The position numbers and the translations under genes were made by a program. From positions 9,754 to 73,753 of the forward strand of contig JBIPOE010000010.1 of NCBI GenBank assembly GCA_044379485.1: a DNA stretch of 64,000 nt. Direction: 5' to 3'. Source of the stretch: CAMDMI01 sp044379485 (GTDB lineage Bacteria > Bacteroidota > Bacteroidia > Cytophagales > Flexibacteraceae). Within the stretch, counting starts at the first letter, position 1. Every line of letters begins with the position of its first letter. Below the pieces are notes generated by a model. The model was not told the origin of the DNA. It did not search any database and saw nothing but the letters and a program-made list of their open reading frames with translations. Shown piece after piece: positions 53,237 to 62,550 of this stretch.

Positions 53237-53824
53237 TCAAAGCCGGTCAGCAATCATCCAACCGCTTCCAAACAAACAAAGGGCAATCAAAAACTTGTTA
53301 TACAAAGTTCTATTAACGAATTGAATTCGAAAAAGGACTACCTGTAAAGATAAAAGCAACATCAAAAAGGCCAATTGGCCAGCTTCCAACCCTACGTTAA
53401 AACCAAAAAGAGGAATAAAAATAGACTGAGATTTACCCAAAATCGAATGCAAAGTTTTTGCAAAACCCAAACCATGTATGAGTCCGAAAAAACCAGCCAT
53501 GTAAAATAGGATCTTTTCATTTTCCAAAAAATCAAACAATTGAAGCCTTCGCCACTGGTAAAATGCTGTTGAAAATATGGTAAAAGGAATCAAAAGCTCC
53601 ACCCAATATGTGGAAACACTGAAAAATCCGCTACTTGATAGGGCCAATGTTAAACAATGGCCTACTGTAAAAGATGTAACCAAAACCAACAACTTTCGCC
53701 AGCTTTGCCAGGTTTGAAATATTACCAGGCTGAGAATAAACATCTGATGATCAAGGGCATCAAAAGAAATTATATGTTCCCAGCCAAGTGAAAAGTACAA
53801 ATAAAAATCCTGGCCAAACACCAT
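53237..53824 (-). CDS. HupE/UreJ family membrane protein
   Basis: The product has 195 residues with about six membrane helices. The conserved motifs are FSLGWEHIISFDALDHQMFI near the start, TSFTVGHCLTLALSS in the second helix and FGLIHGLGFAKTL in the middle. Such proteins are linked to nickel uptake or urease/hydrogenase function, or are of unknown role in Bacteroidota. No urease or hydrogenase gene is nearby. It converges with rsmE with a 12-base gap. Confidence 0.88.
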   Translation of the reverse strand: MVFGQDFYLYFSLGWEHIISFDALDHQMFILSLVIFQTWQSWRKLLVLVTSFTVGHCLTLALSSSGFFSVSTYWVELLIPFTIFSTAFYQWRRLQLFDFLENEKILFYMAGFFGLIHGLGFAKTLHSILGKSQSIFIPLFGFNVGLEAGQLAFLMLLLSLQVVLFRIQFVNRTLYNKFLIALCLFGSGWMIADRL

Positions 53825-53897
53825 CTAGATTCGCTTTTTAATTGGTCCCAACAAAAACCTGATTTGATTTTTGCCGATAAAAGTTATTTGAATCCAA

Positions 53898-56800
53898 TTA
53901 ATACGCCAAGGCTGGACTCAGCCATTTCTCAGCCTCTTCCACTGTCACACCTTTTCTAGCGGAATAGTCTTCAATCTGATCTTTGTTGATTTTTCCCAAA
54001 CCAAAATATCTGGAATCAGGATGGGCAAAAAAGAAGCCGGAAACTGAAGAAGCAGGATACATAGCAAGATTTTCAGTTAAGATTACACCAATCTCCTTTT
54101 CAGCATCCAACTGTTTGAAAAGATTGATTTTCAATGTATGGTCTGGACATGCTGGATATCCAGGTGCAGGCCTGATCCCTTTGTATTCCTCCTGAATCAA
54201 ATCCTCGTTGGAAAGTGCTTCGTTGGAATCGTATCCCCAGAATTCTTTTCTTGATCTTTGGTGTAACAATTCTGTAAACGCCTCAGCAAACCGATCCGCC
54301 AAAGCCTTAACCATGATGGAGTTGTAATCGTCATGGTCCTTTTCAAATTCCTTAGCCTTTTCCTCAGCCCCAAAAATAGTAACTGCAAAACCACCCATAT
54401 AATCTCTGATTCCCGTTTCAACCGGAGCAACGAAATCGCTTAAATTGAAGTTTGGTAATCCTCCGCTTTTGGCATTTTGTTGGCGAAGATGGTTATAAAC
54501 AAAAGTTGTTTTGTTACGATTTTCAACTCCATTTTGATCTATTTCAAAAACGGCAATGTCATCATCCTGAATCGTATTGGCGGGCCAAAAACCTATCACG
54601 GCCTTAGCCGTTAACCAGTTTTCGGAAATGATTTTCGCCAGCATTTCCTGAGCATTCGCAAACAAATCGGTTGCTTCTTTTCCAACTACTTCATCCGTTA
54701 AAATCTTTGGAAAGCGTCCGTGCAATTCCCATGTCTGGAAGAAAGGAGTCCAGTCAATAAATTTTGAAATTTCTTCCAATGAATATGAATCAAAAACCTT
54801 AGTTCCTAAAAATGAAGGCTTTACAGTTTCTGTTTTATCCCAATCAACTTTGTATTTATTTTCTCTGGCTGCACTAAGGGTAATCAGGTTCTTTTCTTTT
54901 CTGCGACCCTCATAATCTTCCCTGAACTTCGCATATTCCAGTTTGATGTCGTTTTTAAATCCATCATGATGCTCTTTGCTTATCAGGCTTGAAGCCACGG
55001 GTACAGATTTGGAAGCATCCATCACATGGACTACGGCTCCCGAATAATTTGGGTCAATTTTAACTGCGGTATGGACCCTGGAAGTTGTTGCACCTCCAAT
55101 CAACAAAGGAATTTTAAGGCCCGCTTTTTCCATTTCCTTGGCCACGTGAACCATTTCGTCCAAACTTGGGGTTATCAAACCTGAAAGACCAATCACATCT
55201 ACATTTTCTCTAATGGCAGCCTCAAGAATCTTTTCACAGGAAACCATTACGCCTATGTCAATAATTTCAAAGTTGTTACATGCCAAAACAACGCCAACAA
55301 TATTTTTACCTATATCGTGTACATCGCCCTTAACCGTAGCCATTAAAATTTTACCATTGTTTGTTGAAAGGTCGCCTGACTTCAGTTTTTCCGCCTCAAG
55401 ATATGGAAGAAGGTATGCAACCGCCTTTTTCATAACCCTTGCCGACTTAACTACCTGGGGAAGAAACATTTTACCAACTCCAAACAAGTCTCCAACAATG
55501 TTCATTCCAGCCATTAAGGGGCCTTCAATTACATGCAAAGGCTTGTCATATTTTTGTCTCGCTTCTTCAGTATCTGCATCAATGTGGTCAATAATTCCTT
55601 TTACAAGGGCATGAGCCAATCTATCCTCAACCGATCCACTTCTCCATGCTTCTGCTTCTTTTTCACTAACTTTTCCTTTGCCCTTAGAAGCTTCGGCATA
55701 ATCCAAAAGCCTTTCTGTGGCATCTTCTCTTCTGTTTAAAAGAACATCCTCAACCTTTTCAAGTAATTCCTTTTCAATGTCGTCATACACCTCCAACATG
55801 GCTGGGTTTACAATTCCCATATCCATTCCATTTTGTATTCCATGGTACAAAAATGCCGTATGCATGGCTTCCCGAACGTGATTATTTCCTCTGAATGAGA
55901 AAGATACGTTTGAAACGCCACCGCTCACATGTGCATGGGGCAAATTTATTCTCACCCATTTCGTTGCTTCAAAAAATGAAACAGCATTCTCTTTATGTTC
56001 ATCAATTCCTGTTCCAACCGGAAAAATATTCAAATCGAAAATGATATCCTCAGCTGGAAACCCAACTACCTGAGTCAAAATTTCATAACTCCGTTTGGCA
56101 ATTTCAATTCGTCGTGGTGTAGAATCAGCCTGGCCATCTTCATCAAAAGCCATAACAATAACTGCGGCACCATATTCCCGAATTGTTTTTGCCTGCCGGA
56201 TAAACTCTTCTTCTCCTCCTTTTAAGGAAATAGAATTTACAATTGACTTTCCCTGTACACATTTTAATCCGGCTTCAATAATCTCCCATTTGGAAGAATC
56301 AATCATCACCGGAATTCTGGAAATTTCTGGTTCTGAAGCCATTAAATTTAGAAAATTGGTCATGGCTTGTACACCATCCAACATTCCTTCATCCATGTTA
56401 ACATCAATAATTTGAGCTCCTCCCCTAACCTGATCCAAGGCAACTTCCAATGCCTGCTCATATTTATCTTCCTTTATAAGCTTTAAAAATTTGGCAGAAC
56501 CAGTCACGTTTGTTCTTTCCCCTACGTTTACAAAGTTGATTTCCGGAGTAACAACAAGTGGCTCTAAACCACTGAGGCGCATAAATTTAGGTACTTCCTT
56601 TAACTGACGAGGCTTGTATTTAGCAGCAAGTTCTGCCATTTTTTTAATATGTGGAGGCGTGGTTCCACAGCATCCTCCCAAAATATTAACCAAGCCATCC
56701 TTCAAAAATTCTTCCACCTGAGAACCCATGTATTCCGGGGTTTCATCATATTGACCAAACTCATTAGGCAAACCAGCATTTGGATAAACAGAAACAAAAC

Positions 56801-57581
56801 TTGTAGAAACTCTGTCCAATTCTTCCAAATATGGTTTCATTGCTTTGGCTCCCAATGCACAATTTAAACCAACTGATAAAAGTGGAATGTGGTTCACAGA
56901 ATTGTAAAAAGCCTCAGTGGTTTGGCCTGTCAATGTTCTTCCTGAGGCATCGGTTATGGTTCCGGAAACCATAATTGGGATTCGGGTTCCAACCAGATCC
57001 ATGTATCTATCTGCAGCGAAAAGTGCAGCTTTGCAATTAAGCGTGTCGAAAACAGTTTCAATCAATATCAAATCAACTCCACCATCCATCAGTGCCCTAA
57101 CCTGCTCAGTATAAGCCTCAACTAAAATATCAAAAGTTACAGCTCTGTAACCAGGGTTATTTACATCTGGTGAAATGGAACAGGTACGATTGGTTGGACC
57201 AATTGCCCCAGCCACAAATCTTGGTTTGTCTGGATTTAGCTTGTTATAGTAATCAGTTGCTCGTTTTGCAACTTTAGCTGATTCAAAATTGAGCTCATAG
57301 ACCAATTCTTCCATTTTATAATCCGCCATGGCAATGGTGGTTCCGGAAAAAGTATTGGTTTCAACAATATCGGCACCCGCCTCCAGATATTCTTTATGAA
57401 TGGCCTCAATAATATCTGGTCGGGTAATTGAAAGCAAGTCGTTATTTCCTTTCAGGTCATCAGGCCAATCGGCAAAACGAGTTCCTCTAAAATCTTCCTC
57501 TGTAAGGTCATAACGCTGAATCATGGTACCCATGGCACCATCTAAAATCAAAATACGCTCTTTTAATATGTCTTGAATCAT
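53898..57581 (-). CDS. metH: Cobalamin-dependent methionine synthase MetH
   Basis: The product has 1227 residues from ATG 57581. The frame is open 40 codons further upstream, but those codons lie in the SAM riboswitch. In order: homocysteine-binding domain (about 1-325, zinc Cys in GGCCGTTPPHI), pterin-binding domain (about 350-620, VNVGERTNVTGSAKF), cobalamin-binding domain with H755 in VKGDVHDIGKNIVGVV, and the SAM-dependent reactivation domain (about 900-1220, RPAPGYPACPDH). It methylates homocysteine from methyl-tetrahydrofolate. A complete single-chain enzyme, controlled by a riboswitch. Confidence 0.98.
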   Translation of the reverse strand: MIQDILKERILILDGAMGTMIQRYDLTEEDFRGTRFADWPDDLKGNNDLLSITRPDIIEAIHKEYLEAGADIVETNTFSGTTIAMADYKMEELVYELNFESAKVAKRATDYYNKLNPDKPRFVAGAIGPTNRTCSISPDVNNPGYRAVTFDILVEAYTEQVRALMDGGVDLILIETVFDTLNCKAALFAADRYMDLVGTRIPIMVSGTITDASGRTLTGQTTEAFYNSVNHIPLLSVGLNCALGAKAMKPYLEELDRVSTSFVSVYPNAGLPNEFGQYDETPEYMGSQVEEFLKDGLVNILGGCCGTTPPHIKKMAELAAKYKPRQLKEVPKFMRLSGLEPLVVTPEINFVNVGERTNVTGSAKFLKLIKEDKYEQALEVALDQVRGGAQIIDVNMDEGMLDGVQAMTNFLNLMASEPEISRIPVMIDSSKWEIIEAGLKCVQGKSIVNSISLKGGEEEFIRQAKTIREYGAAVIVMAFDEDGQADSTPRRIEIAKRSYEILTQVVGFPAEDIIFDLNIFPVGTGIDEHKENAVSFFEATKWVRINLPHAHVSGGVSNVSFSFRGNNHVREAMHTAFLYHGIQNGMDMGIVNPAMLEVYDDIEKELLEKVEDVLLNRREDATERLLDYAEASKGKGKVSEKEAEAWRSGSVEDRLAHALVKGIIDHIDADTEEARQKYDKPLHVIEGPLMAGMNIVGDLFGVGKMFLPQVVKSARVMKKAVAYLLPYLEAEKLKSGDLSTNNGKILMATVKGDVHDIGKNIVGVVLACNNFEIIDIGVMVSCEKILEAAIRENVDVIGLSGLITPSLDEMVHVAKEMEKAGLKIPLLIGGATTSRVHTAVKIDPNYSGAVVHVMDASKSVPVASSLISKEHHDGFKNDIKLEYAKFREDYEGRRKEKNLITLSAARENKYKVDWDKTETVKPSFLGTKVFDSYSLEEISKFIDWTPFFQTWELHGRFPKILTDEVVGKEATDLFANAQEMLAKIISENWLTAKAVIGFWPANTIQDDDIAVFEIDQNGVENRNKTTFVYNHLRQQNAKSGGLPNFNLSDFVAPVETGIRDYMGGFAVTIFGAEEKAKEFEKDHDDYNSIMVKALADRFAEAFTELLHQRSRKEFWGYDSNEALSNEDLIQEEYKGIRPAPGYPACPDHTLKINLFKQLDAEKEIGVILTENLAMYPASSVSGFFFAHPDSRYFGLGKINKDQIEDYSARKGVTVEEAEKWLSPALAY

Positions 57582-57666
57582 GTATATGTCTAAAATTCCG
57601 ATTCCAGAATTTTGTTTTGAGATTTGTAGCTTGCCAGAAGGAAGGAGACTGAGGGTCTGTTCGATC

Positions 57667-57768
57667 TTATCTTTTTCGCATTGGCGAATGGAAAGTAGCA
57701 CCAGTCGTGCAGGAGCACCGGTTGCTAAGACATCGTAGGGTCCAATCCCTCCGTCTTTCTGGATAAGC
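57667..57768 (-). promoter_or_regulatory. SAM-I (S-box) riboswitch upstream of metH
   Basis: Read on the minus strand the element opens with CTTATC (57763-57768) and closes with GATAAG (57667-57672), the P1 stem. Between them are the S-box landmarks in order: AGACGGAGGGATTGGACCC, GATGTCTTAGCAACCGG, GGTGCTCCTGC, TGGTGCTACTTTCC and the small P4 hairpin CGCCAATGCG. SAM binding switches off methionine synthesis genes. The expression platform is less clear: a hairpin AAAATTC/GAATTTT lies about 10-30 bases before the metH ATG, with no T-tract, so control may be at translation. Confidence 0.95.
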
Positions 57769-57773
57769 GATGC

Positions 57774-57804
57774 AAATTAAGTCTTCAAGGAATGGCTTTC
57801 CAAA
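57774..57804 (-). promoter_or_regulatory. Candidate promoter of the riboswitch-metH transcript
   Basis: On the minus strand TTTG (57801-57804) precedes TAATTTG (57774-57780) by 20 bases. The latter is one base short of TAnnTTTG. Transcription would start about at the riboswitch P1 stem, which fits. Confidence 0.4.
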
Positions 57805-57885
57805 CTGGATATAGAAAAAAAGCTAAAAATTACTGAATTGAAATTCAAGTAGGTCTTTTTACCAGCCTAAAAACGGTCACTGGTT

Positions 57886-59721
57886 TTACTTTTTTACAGG
57901 TAGTTTATTCAAATAAAAATTCTGATATACCTTTTGTTGATATAGGTTACCAACTAAAATATTTGGAGATAAGACTTTTCCGTTTTGGCTAAGAAATACG
58001 TTTCCATTTCTGAATGCAAAATATGCAAATCCACTTTTTGTTTGGTCAAACAAATTCCTGGAAAACCTGAAATCAGTAGCATCCAAATTTAGTTGAGATA
58101 ACAAAGTGGATGCTATATCTGGTTGTGAGCCCGCCATATCATTCACCTGAGATCCCAAATGAGTCAATTGGCCGCCAGTCCAAATCATTGGTATTCTGAA
58201 CTTTAAAGGATTGTCATCGTTTGATCTATTTGGTAGGGAATGCCCATGGTCTGCTACAATAATTACAATTGTATTTTTCCACCAACTGGCTTTCTGGGCC
58301 TTGGCAAACCAAGACCCTATACATTTATCTGTGTACCTATGAGCCCTGCAAAACAATGAATCCAGCGGTTCTTTTTCGTTAATCTTTTCGCCAGGAACTT
58401 CAAATGGTTCATGGCTTGAAAGGGTAAAAAGTGTATGGAAAAATGGCTCTTTTTCTGTTTTGGCAATTTCCAGTTGCTTGTTTAAAACCACTTCATCATG
58501 AGCACCCCATTTTGAATTATAGTTTTCAGAAGAAAAATCTTTTTTACCAATAAGTTTATCAAATCCAGCCTCCAGCATGTAATTCTTCATGTTGGCGAAT
58601 TCAAGCTCACCACCATACATAAATGTGCTGTTATATCCAGACTTTTTAAATGACTTTGGCAAAAATGGCAACTTGGCCACCAAGCCGGGTTGAGACATAA
58701 TACTCATTTTACCTACTGCAGGTACAGAACTTAAAATTGAAGCCAGCCCTTTGTCACTTCTGTCTCCTGTGGCATAAAAGTTTGTAAATTTAATTCCTTG
58801 ATTAGCTATTCTATCAAAATTTGGTGTACATGGATAAGTACCACCAAAACTACCAACTACTTTAGCAGTAAGGCTTTCCCATATTATAATTACCACATTC
58901 GGCTTTGGGGTTAATGTTAAAAACGGAGGTTTTTGCACCTCAGTTGGATACAAATTCTGATAAAGAGAATCACATGAACTTTCCTTAAACTTCACATATT
59001 CTAATTTTAAACTTTCCGCCTGGCCAGACTCCAGAATGGATTGAAAAAGAACCCACAGAGGATTTTCGGCAGCTTGATTTAAAACCCGGTTTGTAGAAAA
59101 ATGGACAGAGCTCTGGTTGATTGGCGCCAATTGAAAGCCACCTCTGATTGGAATAATTAATAAAGCACATAAGATTAAACCTATTAAAAAAATCGGCGAA
59201 GAATCAGAACGTAAATCTTTGATTATGGGCTTATTAATACTAACCCAAATCATCATGGGTATCATAAAACTTAAACCAAAAATGGTAAAAAGGATTCTTA
59301 TTGGCGATGAAAAAGAGGATGCCATTGCCTCTTTTGGATACTTGAGGTAAGGCAAAACAGCGGCATCCAGCCTGTGTCCCCAGTTATTGAAAATTTCAAG
59401 ATCGACTGTTAAAATCAGGCCAAGTAAAAGAACTGAAAGCAGGTGAAATGTTGAATAGATTTTCATCCATAAACTTGATTTTATTCCAAAACCAAGGGAC
59501 CAAAACAATATTGGAATAACCAAAAGATAGGATGTCATAGAGATATCCATGTATAAACCATTCCATACAACCCGGGCTAAATCAAAAAATGTAAAACTGT
59601 TAAAAACAGCGTGGTGATAGAGAAAAAAAACTATTCTGAAAACCAAAAAGAAAAGCATCCAAAAGGAGCCAATCAGCAAAAGAAAAAGGGTAGATTTTTT
59701 GGCGGCAGAGAATAAATTCAA
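57886..59721 (-). CDS. LTA-synthase-like membrane sulfatase (phosphoglycerol transferase family)
   Basis: The product has 611 residues from a TTG start, since no in-frame ATG lies near. Five membrane helices fill about 10-190. The periplasmic sulfatase-fold domain (about 265-550) shows PNVVIIIWESLT (metal site), a nucleophile loop ATGDRSDKG and VIIVADHGHSLPN. Family members transfer glycerol-phosphate or phosphoethanolamine to glycans or lipids. Ser stands at the nucleophile position that is Thr in the characterised LtaS. The substrate cannot be stated. Confidence 0.85.
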   Translation of the reverse strand: MNLFSAAKKSTLFLLLIGSFWMLFFLVFRIVFFLYHHAVFNSFTFFDLARVVWNGLYMDISMTSYLLVIPILFWSLGFGIKSSLWMKIYSTFHLLSVLLLGLILTVDLEIFNNWGHRLDAAVLPYLKYPKEAMASSFSSPIRILFTIFGLSFMIPMMIWVSINKPIIKDLRSDSSPIFLIGLILCALLIIPIRGGFQLAPINQSSVHFSTNRVLNQAAENPLWVLFQSILESGQAESLKLEYVKFKESSCDSLYQNLYPTEVQKPPFLTLTPKPNVVIIIWESLTAKVVGSFGGTYPCTPNFDRIANQGIKFTNFYATGDRSDKGLASILSSVPAVGKMSIMSQPGLVAKLPFLPKSFKKSGYNSTFMYGGELEFANMKNYMLEAGFDKLIGKKDFSSENYNSKWGAHDEVVLNKQLEIAKTEKEPFFHTLFTLSSHEPFEVPGEKINEKEPLDSLFCRAHRYTDKCIGSWFAKAQKASWWKNTIVIIVADHGHSLPNRSNDDNPLKFRIPMIWTGGQLTHLGSQVNDMAGSQPDIASTLLSQLNLDATDFRFSRNLFDQTKSGFAYFAFRNGNVFLSQNGKVLSPNILVGNLYQQKVYQNFYLNKLPVKK

Positions 59722-60048
59722 TTGTATCGTATTGATTGTAAAATGCTTAATGTCAAAACCAAGTCCTGAATTTTAGTTTATCAGGAATTAATAAAACTCA
59801 ACTTTATCGGCAATCTAAAGACAAACTTACGATTCTTTTTTAAGCTGATTTCTTAATAAAAAAATGGATTTCAATACCCAAATGATTCAAAGAAAAAAGC
59901 AGTCAAAAATCAACGGATAAATTGTCATTACTTTTTTTCTTCTTCTTGCAAAAAGTGCATTGGCTGAGAAATCAAAAAATGGCAAAGCCAGAATTGTTAA
60001 TATTAAAAACTAAATGTCTTTTTTTGCAGGAAATCCTGAGCACCGCCT
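59722..60048. other. AT-rich divergent intergenic region
   Basis: About 327 bases between two divergent genes, with no gene seen. A perfect 12-base palindrome CAGGAAATCCTG (60027-60038) lies 11 bases before the GTG start of the GT2 gene. The region should contain two divergent promoters, but I found no good -33/-7 pair. Confidence 0.45.
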
Positions 60049-60792
60049 GTGTATCTGAATAAAAAAGTAGTTGTGGTTTTACCTGCTTACAATGCAGAAC
60101 TAACCCTGGAAAAAACGTATAGAGAAATTCCGTTCGATATTGTGGATGAGTTGGTTTTAGTTGATGATGCCAGTAAGGATCATACTTCAGACCTCGCCAG
60201 AAAAATTGGAATTCAACATGTGATACGGCATGAGGCCAATAAAGGATATGGAGGCAATCAAAAAACCTGTTATAGAAAGGCAATGGAACTTGGAGCTGAT
60301 ATTGTGGTGATGCTTCACCCTGATTATCAATACACACCAAAGTTGATTACAGCCATGGTTTCAATAATTGGTCAGGATTTATACCCGGTAGTTTTTGGAT
60401 CACGGATTTTGGGAAAGGGCGCATTAAATGGTGGAATGCCTATGTATAAGTACATATCCAACAGGTTTTTAACCTTTTTTCAAAACGTTTTAATGAATCA
60501 AAAACTTTCAGAATACCACACAGGCTACCGGGCTTTCAGTGGGGAAGTTTTACGTTCTCTAGATCTTTCCCAGAATTCCGATGACTTTATTTTTGACAAC
60601 CAAATGATAGCCCAAATTTTTTACAATGGCTTTGAAATTGGGGAAGTTACTTGCCCAACCAAGTATTTTGAAGAGGCAAGTTCCATCAATTTCAGCAGAA
60701 GTGTAACTTATGGCTTAGGTGTTTTAAAGGTTTCGCTCCTTTATTTTTTGGCTAAACAAGGAATATTTAAGGATAAAATTTTTGGACCTTAA
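60049..60792 (+). CDS. GT2 glycosyltransferase, DPM1-like
   Basis: The product has 247 residues. The start is GTG 60049 with an in-frame TGA four codons upstream. A GT-A fold is clear: KKVVVVLPAYNAELTLEKTY, ELVLVDDASKDHT, HEANKGYGGNQKTCYRKAM, VVMLHPDYQYTP (a DxD-like position in HPDYQ) and GYRAFSGEVL. It most resembles dolichyl/polyprenyl-phosphate mannose or glucose synthases, which make lipid-linked sugars used by GT-C enzymes. It converges with another glycosyltransferase gene with no gap. Confidence 0.88.
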   Translation: MYLNKKVVVVLPAYNAELTLEKTYREIPFDIVDELVLVDDASKDHTSDLARKIGIQHVIRHEANKGYGGNQKTCYRKAMELGADIVVMLHPDYQYTPKLITAMVSIIGQDLYPVVFGSRILGKGALNGGMPMYKYISNRFLTFFQNVLMNQKLSEYHTGYRAFSGEVLRSLDLSQNSDDFIFDNQMIAQIFYNGFEIGEVTCPTKYFEEASSINFSRSVTYGLGVLKVSLLYFLAKQGIFKDKIFGP

Positions 60793-61809
60793 CTACTTTC
60801 CTACCAACTTTTCCAGTTCTGACATGACAATAGTAGCCCTATGAATAGGGAGATGATACTTCTGTATTTTGACAGCAGCCTGTTGGACAATCTCATTTCG
60901 CTGATTTTCGTGATCCAGATAATACTGGCAAACGTCCAAAAGATCGGTCAAATCATCTTTCACATATATGATTTCCTCTTTATCAACCAGATTATTTGGA
61001 ATTACAATTTGCGGATTCTGACTAACCAAAAGCGAACGGCTCATTAAAGGAACTTCCCAATACCGTAGAGTATCCCAGCCAGCACCGCGAAAATTTAATA
61101 CAACCTTGCAGGCTGCCAGTTCTTCCAAATATCTGAGGCCCTTTCGTTTATATTTGGCAAACACCTGGCTTGGTTCCGTGCCATTTTGTTTACAGTCAAA
61201 GGAATTTTCCAATAAATGTAAAACTTTGGTTCGGACAGGGTGTGATTCTACTGCCCAAAATGACACATCATAGGCAAATTTTTGAGAAGTATTCATTGTA
61301 AATCCTGGCGTGTAGGATGCAAATGGCAACGGAAAAACATTGTTCTCATATTGGGTATTCTGCATGTATTCTCTTTTGAAAATAAGATCAAATTGCCTTC
61401 TGGCAATTGCAGAATTATAAAGTTCGCTTCGGTTTAACCTTGTCAAATCGCCACCAATTGCCTCAAAATCACCCCCATCGACAAATACAACCGGTGTAGA
61501 ATCTGGTATTTTGTGTAATATCTTTAAATAAGTTTCGAACACATCTGGCTTTGCAGAGCCAAGTATAACGGCATCAAAAGTTTTAAAATCTAAACTGAAA
61601 TTTAATATTGGTATTCCCTTATTATAAGCCAGGTTTCTGGGGTATTTTCTAAGTGGAACATGGAAATTAATATTAAAAGGGTAATCAAAAACAACTTTCT
61701 TTCCTAAAATTTGAACCAGGCCTTGATAAACAATGTCCTGTAAATAGTCTGGTTTATAGCTGTTAATGAATAGAATTTTCTTGTTCTTCCAAAAGTCAAC
61801 TTTTGTCAT
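60793..61809 (-). CDS. Putative glycosyltransferase, GT-B (CgeB-like)
   Basis: The product has 338 residues. The N-terminal half begins KNKKILFINSYKPDYLQDIV. The C-terminal part (about 230-330) has KRKGLRYLEELAACKVVLNF, RYWEVPLMSRSLLVSQN and YVKDDLTDLLDVCQYYLDH, which fits the Glyco_trans_1_2 type domain found with CgeB-like proteins. The donor and acceptor are unknown. The window carries four glycosyltransferases in two places, which suggests surface-glycan synthesis, although they are not one operon. Confidence 0.68.
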   Translation of the reverse strand: MTKVDFWKNKKILFINSYKPDYLQDIVYQGLVQILGKKVVFDYPFNINFHVPLRKYPRNLAYNKGIPILNFSLDFKTFDAVILGSAKPDVFETYLKILHKIPDSTPVVFVDGGDFEAIGGDLTRLNRSELYNSAIARRQFDLIFKREYMQNTQYENNVFPLPFASYTPGFTMNTSQKFAYDVSFWAVESHPVRTKVLHLLENSFDCKQNGTEPSQVFAKYKRKGLRYLEELAACKVVLNFRGAGWDTLRYWEVPLMSRSLLVSQNPQIVIPNNLVDKEEIIYVKDDLTDLLDVCQYYLDHENQRNEIVQQAAVKIQKYHLPIHRATIVMSELEKLVGK

Positions 61810-61843
61810 TCGTTACTTTTAATGAGTTCTGACAACCTAAAAC

Positions 61844-62392
61844 TTATTCCGCTTTACAAACCACAATCCGAGCCAGGTTCTTTATATTTCTGCTTCCTGA
61901 CTTTATATCGCTTGTTGTCAAAACAAGAATTCGGTTTTCCATTTGGGTAATATCTATTCCATCTTTTTCGACAACGATATACAGGTTTTTTCCTGTTTCT
62001 GTGTTGTAAACTTCGTTAAAAGAATACACAATAGCATAACCATCGGTAGCTTCAAATTTGAAGTAAAATTGGTTTAGCGTTCTTGAAGATGAATAGTCAA
62101 AGTTCACACTATCCAGTAGATCCCTTACGAGAATTGCTTTTACGCCTTTGGCATTTTTCCTTTGTTTTGGCGAACAACTGGTGTTAACTTCCCCAAGGTT
62201 TATGGTCCTGATCTTCTTCATTTCAGAAAGAGAAAACACTCTTTCTTTTTTTACTTTCCCTGTAATTAACAAAGATTCGCTTGGGGAAACTCCTTGCCCA
62301 AACAATTGAGAATCAAACAGAAAAACAGAGAAAATCAAAAAACAGATTCTCAAACAATTTGAATTAACAGAATACAAAAAATGAGGTTTCAA
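61844..62392 (-). CDS. Secreted protein, oxidoreductase molybdopterin-fold-like
   Basis: The product has 182 residues from TTG, with a signal peptide (cleavage near FGQ). The mature part shows a short oxidoreductase-Mo fold: SLLITGKVKKERVFSLSEMK, VNTSCSPKQRKNAKGVKAIL with a Cys where the molybdenum ligand sits, RDLLDSVNF, FEATDGYAIVYSFNEV and NRILVLTTSD. Full enzymes of this fold are longer. Here the cofactor-binding loops look short, so it may not bind molybdopterin. No molybdenum gene is nearby. Confidence 0.6.
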   Translation of the reverse strand: MKPHFLYSVNSNCLRICFLIFSVFLFDSQLFGQGVSPSESLLITGKVKKERVFSLSEMKKIRTINLGEVNTSCSPKQRKNAKGVKAILVRDLLDSVNFDYSSSRTLNQFYFKFEATDGYAIVYSFNEVYNTETGKNLYIVVEKDGIDITQMENRILVLTTSDIKSGSRNIKNLARIVVCKAE

Positions 62393-62550
62393 ACTGGAAA
62401 TATTAGTTTTGCAAATAAGGCCAATCTTTGGTTATGATTAAACCATAAATTATCAGGTTGACTAAAAAAAGGATTGAAAATCTAAATTCAAAATGAACTT
62501 AATTCTAAGACCGTCTTCTTTAAAATCACAAATTTTTTATCATCAATAAA

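Noticed and set aside
57582..57701. 40-codon amino extension of MetH
   Set aside because: The extra codons lie in the SAM-I riboswitch and its downstream leader, and MetH homologues start near MIQDILKERILILDGAMGT.
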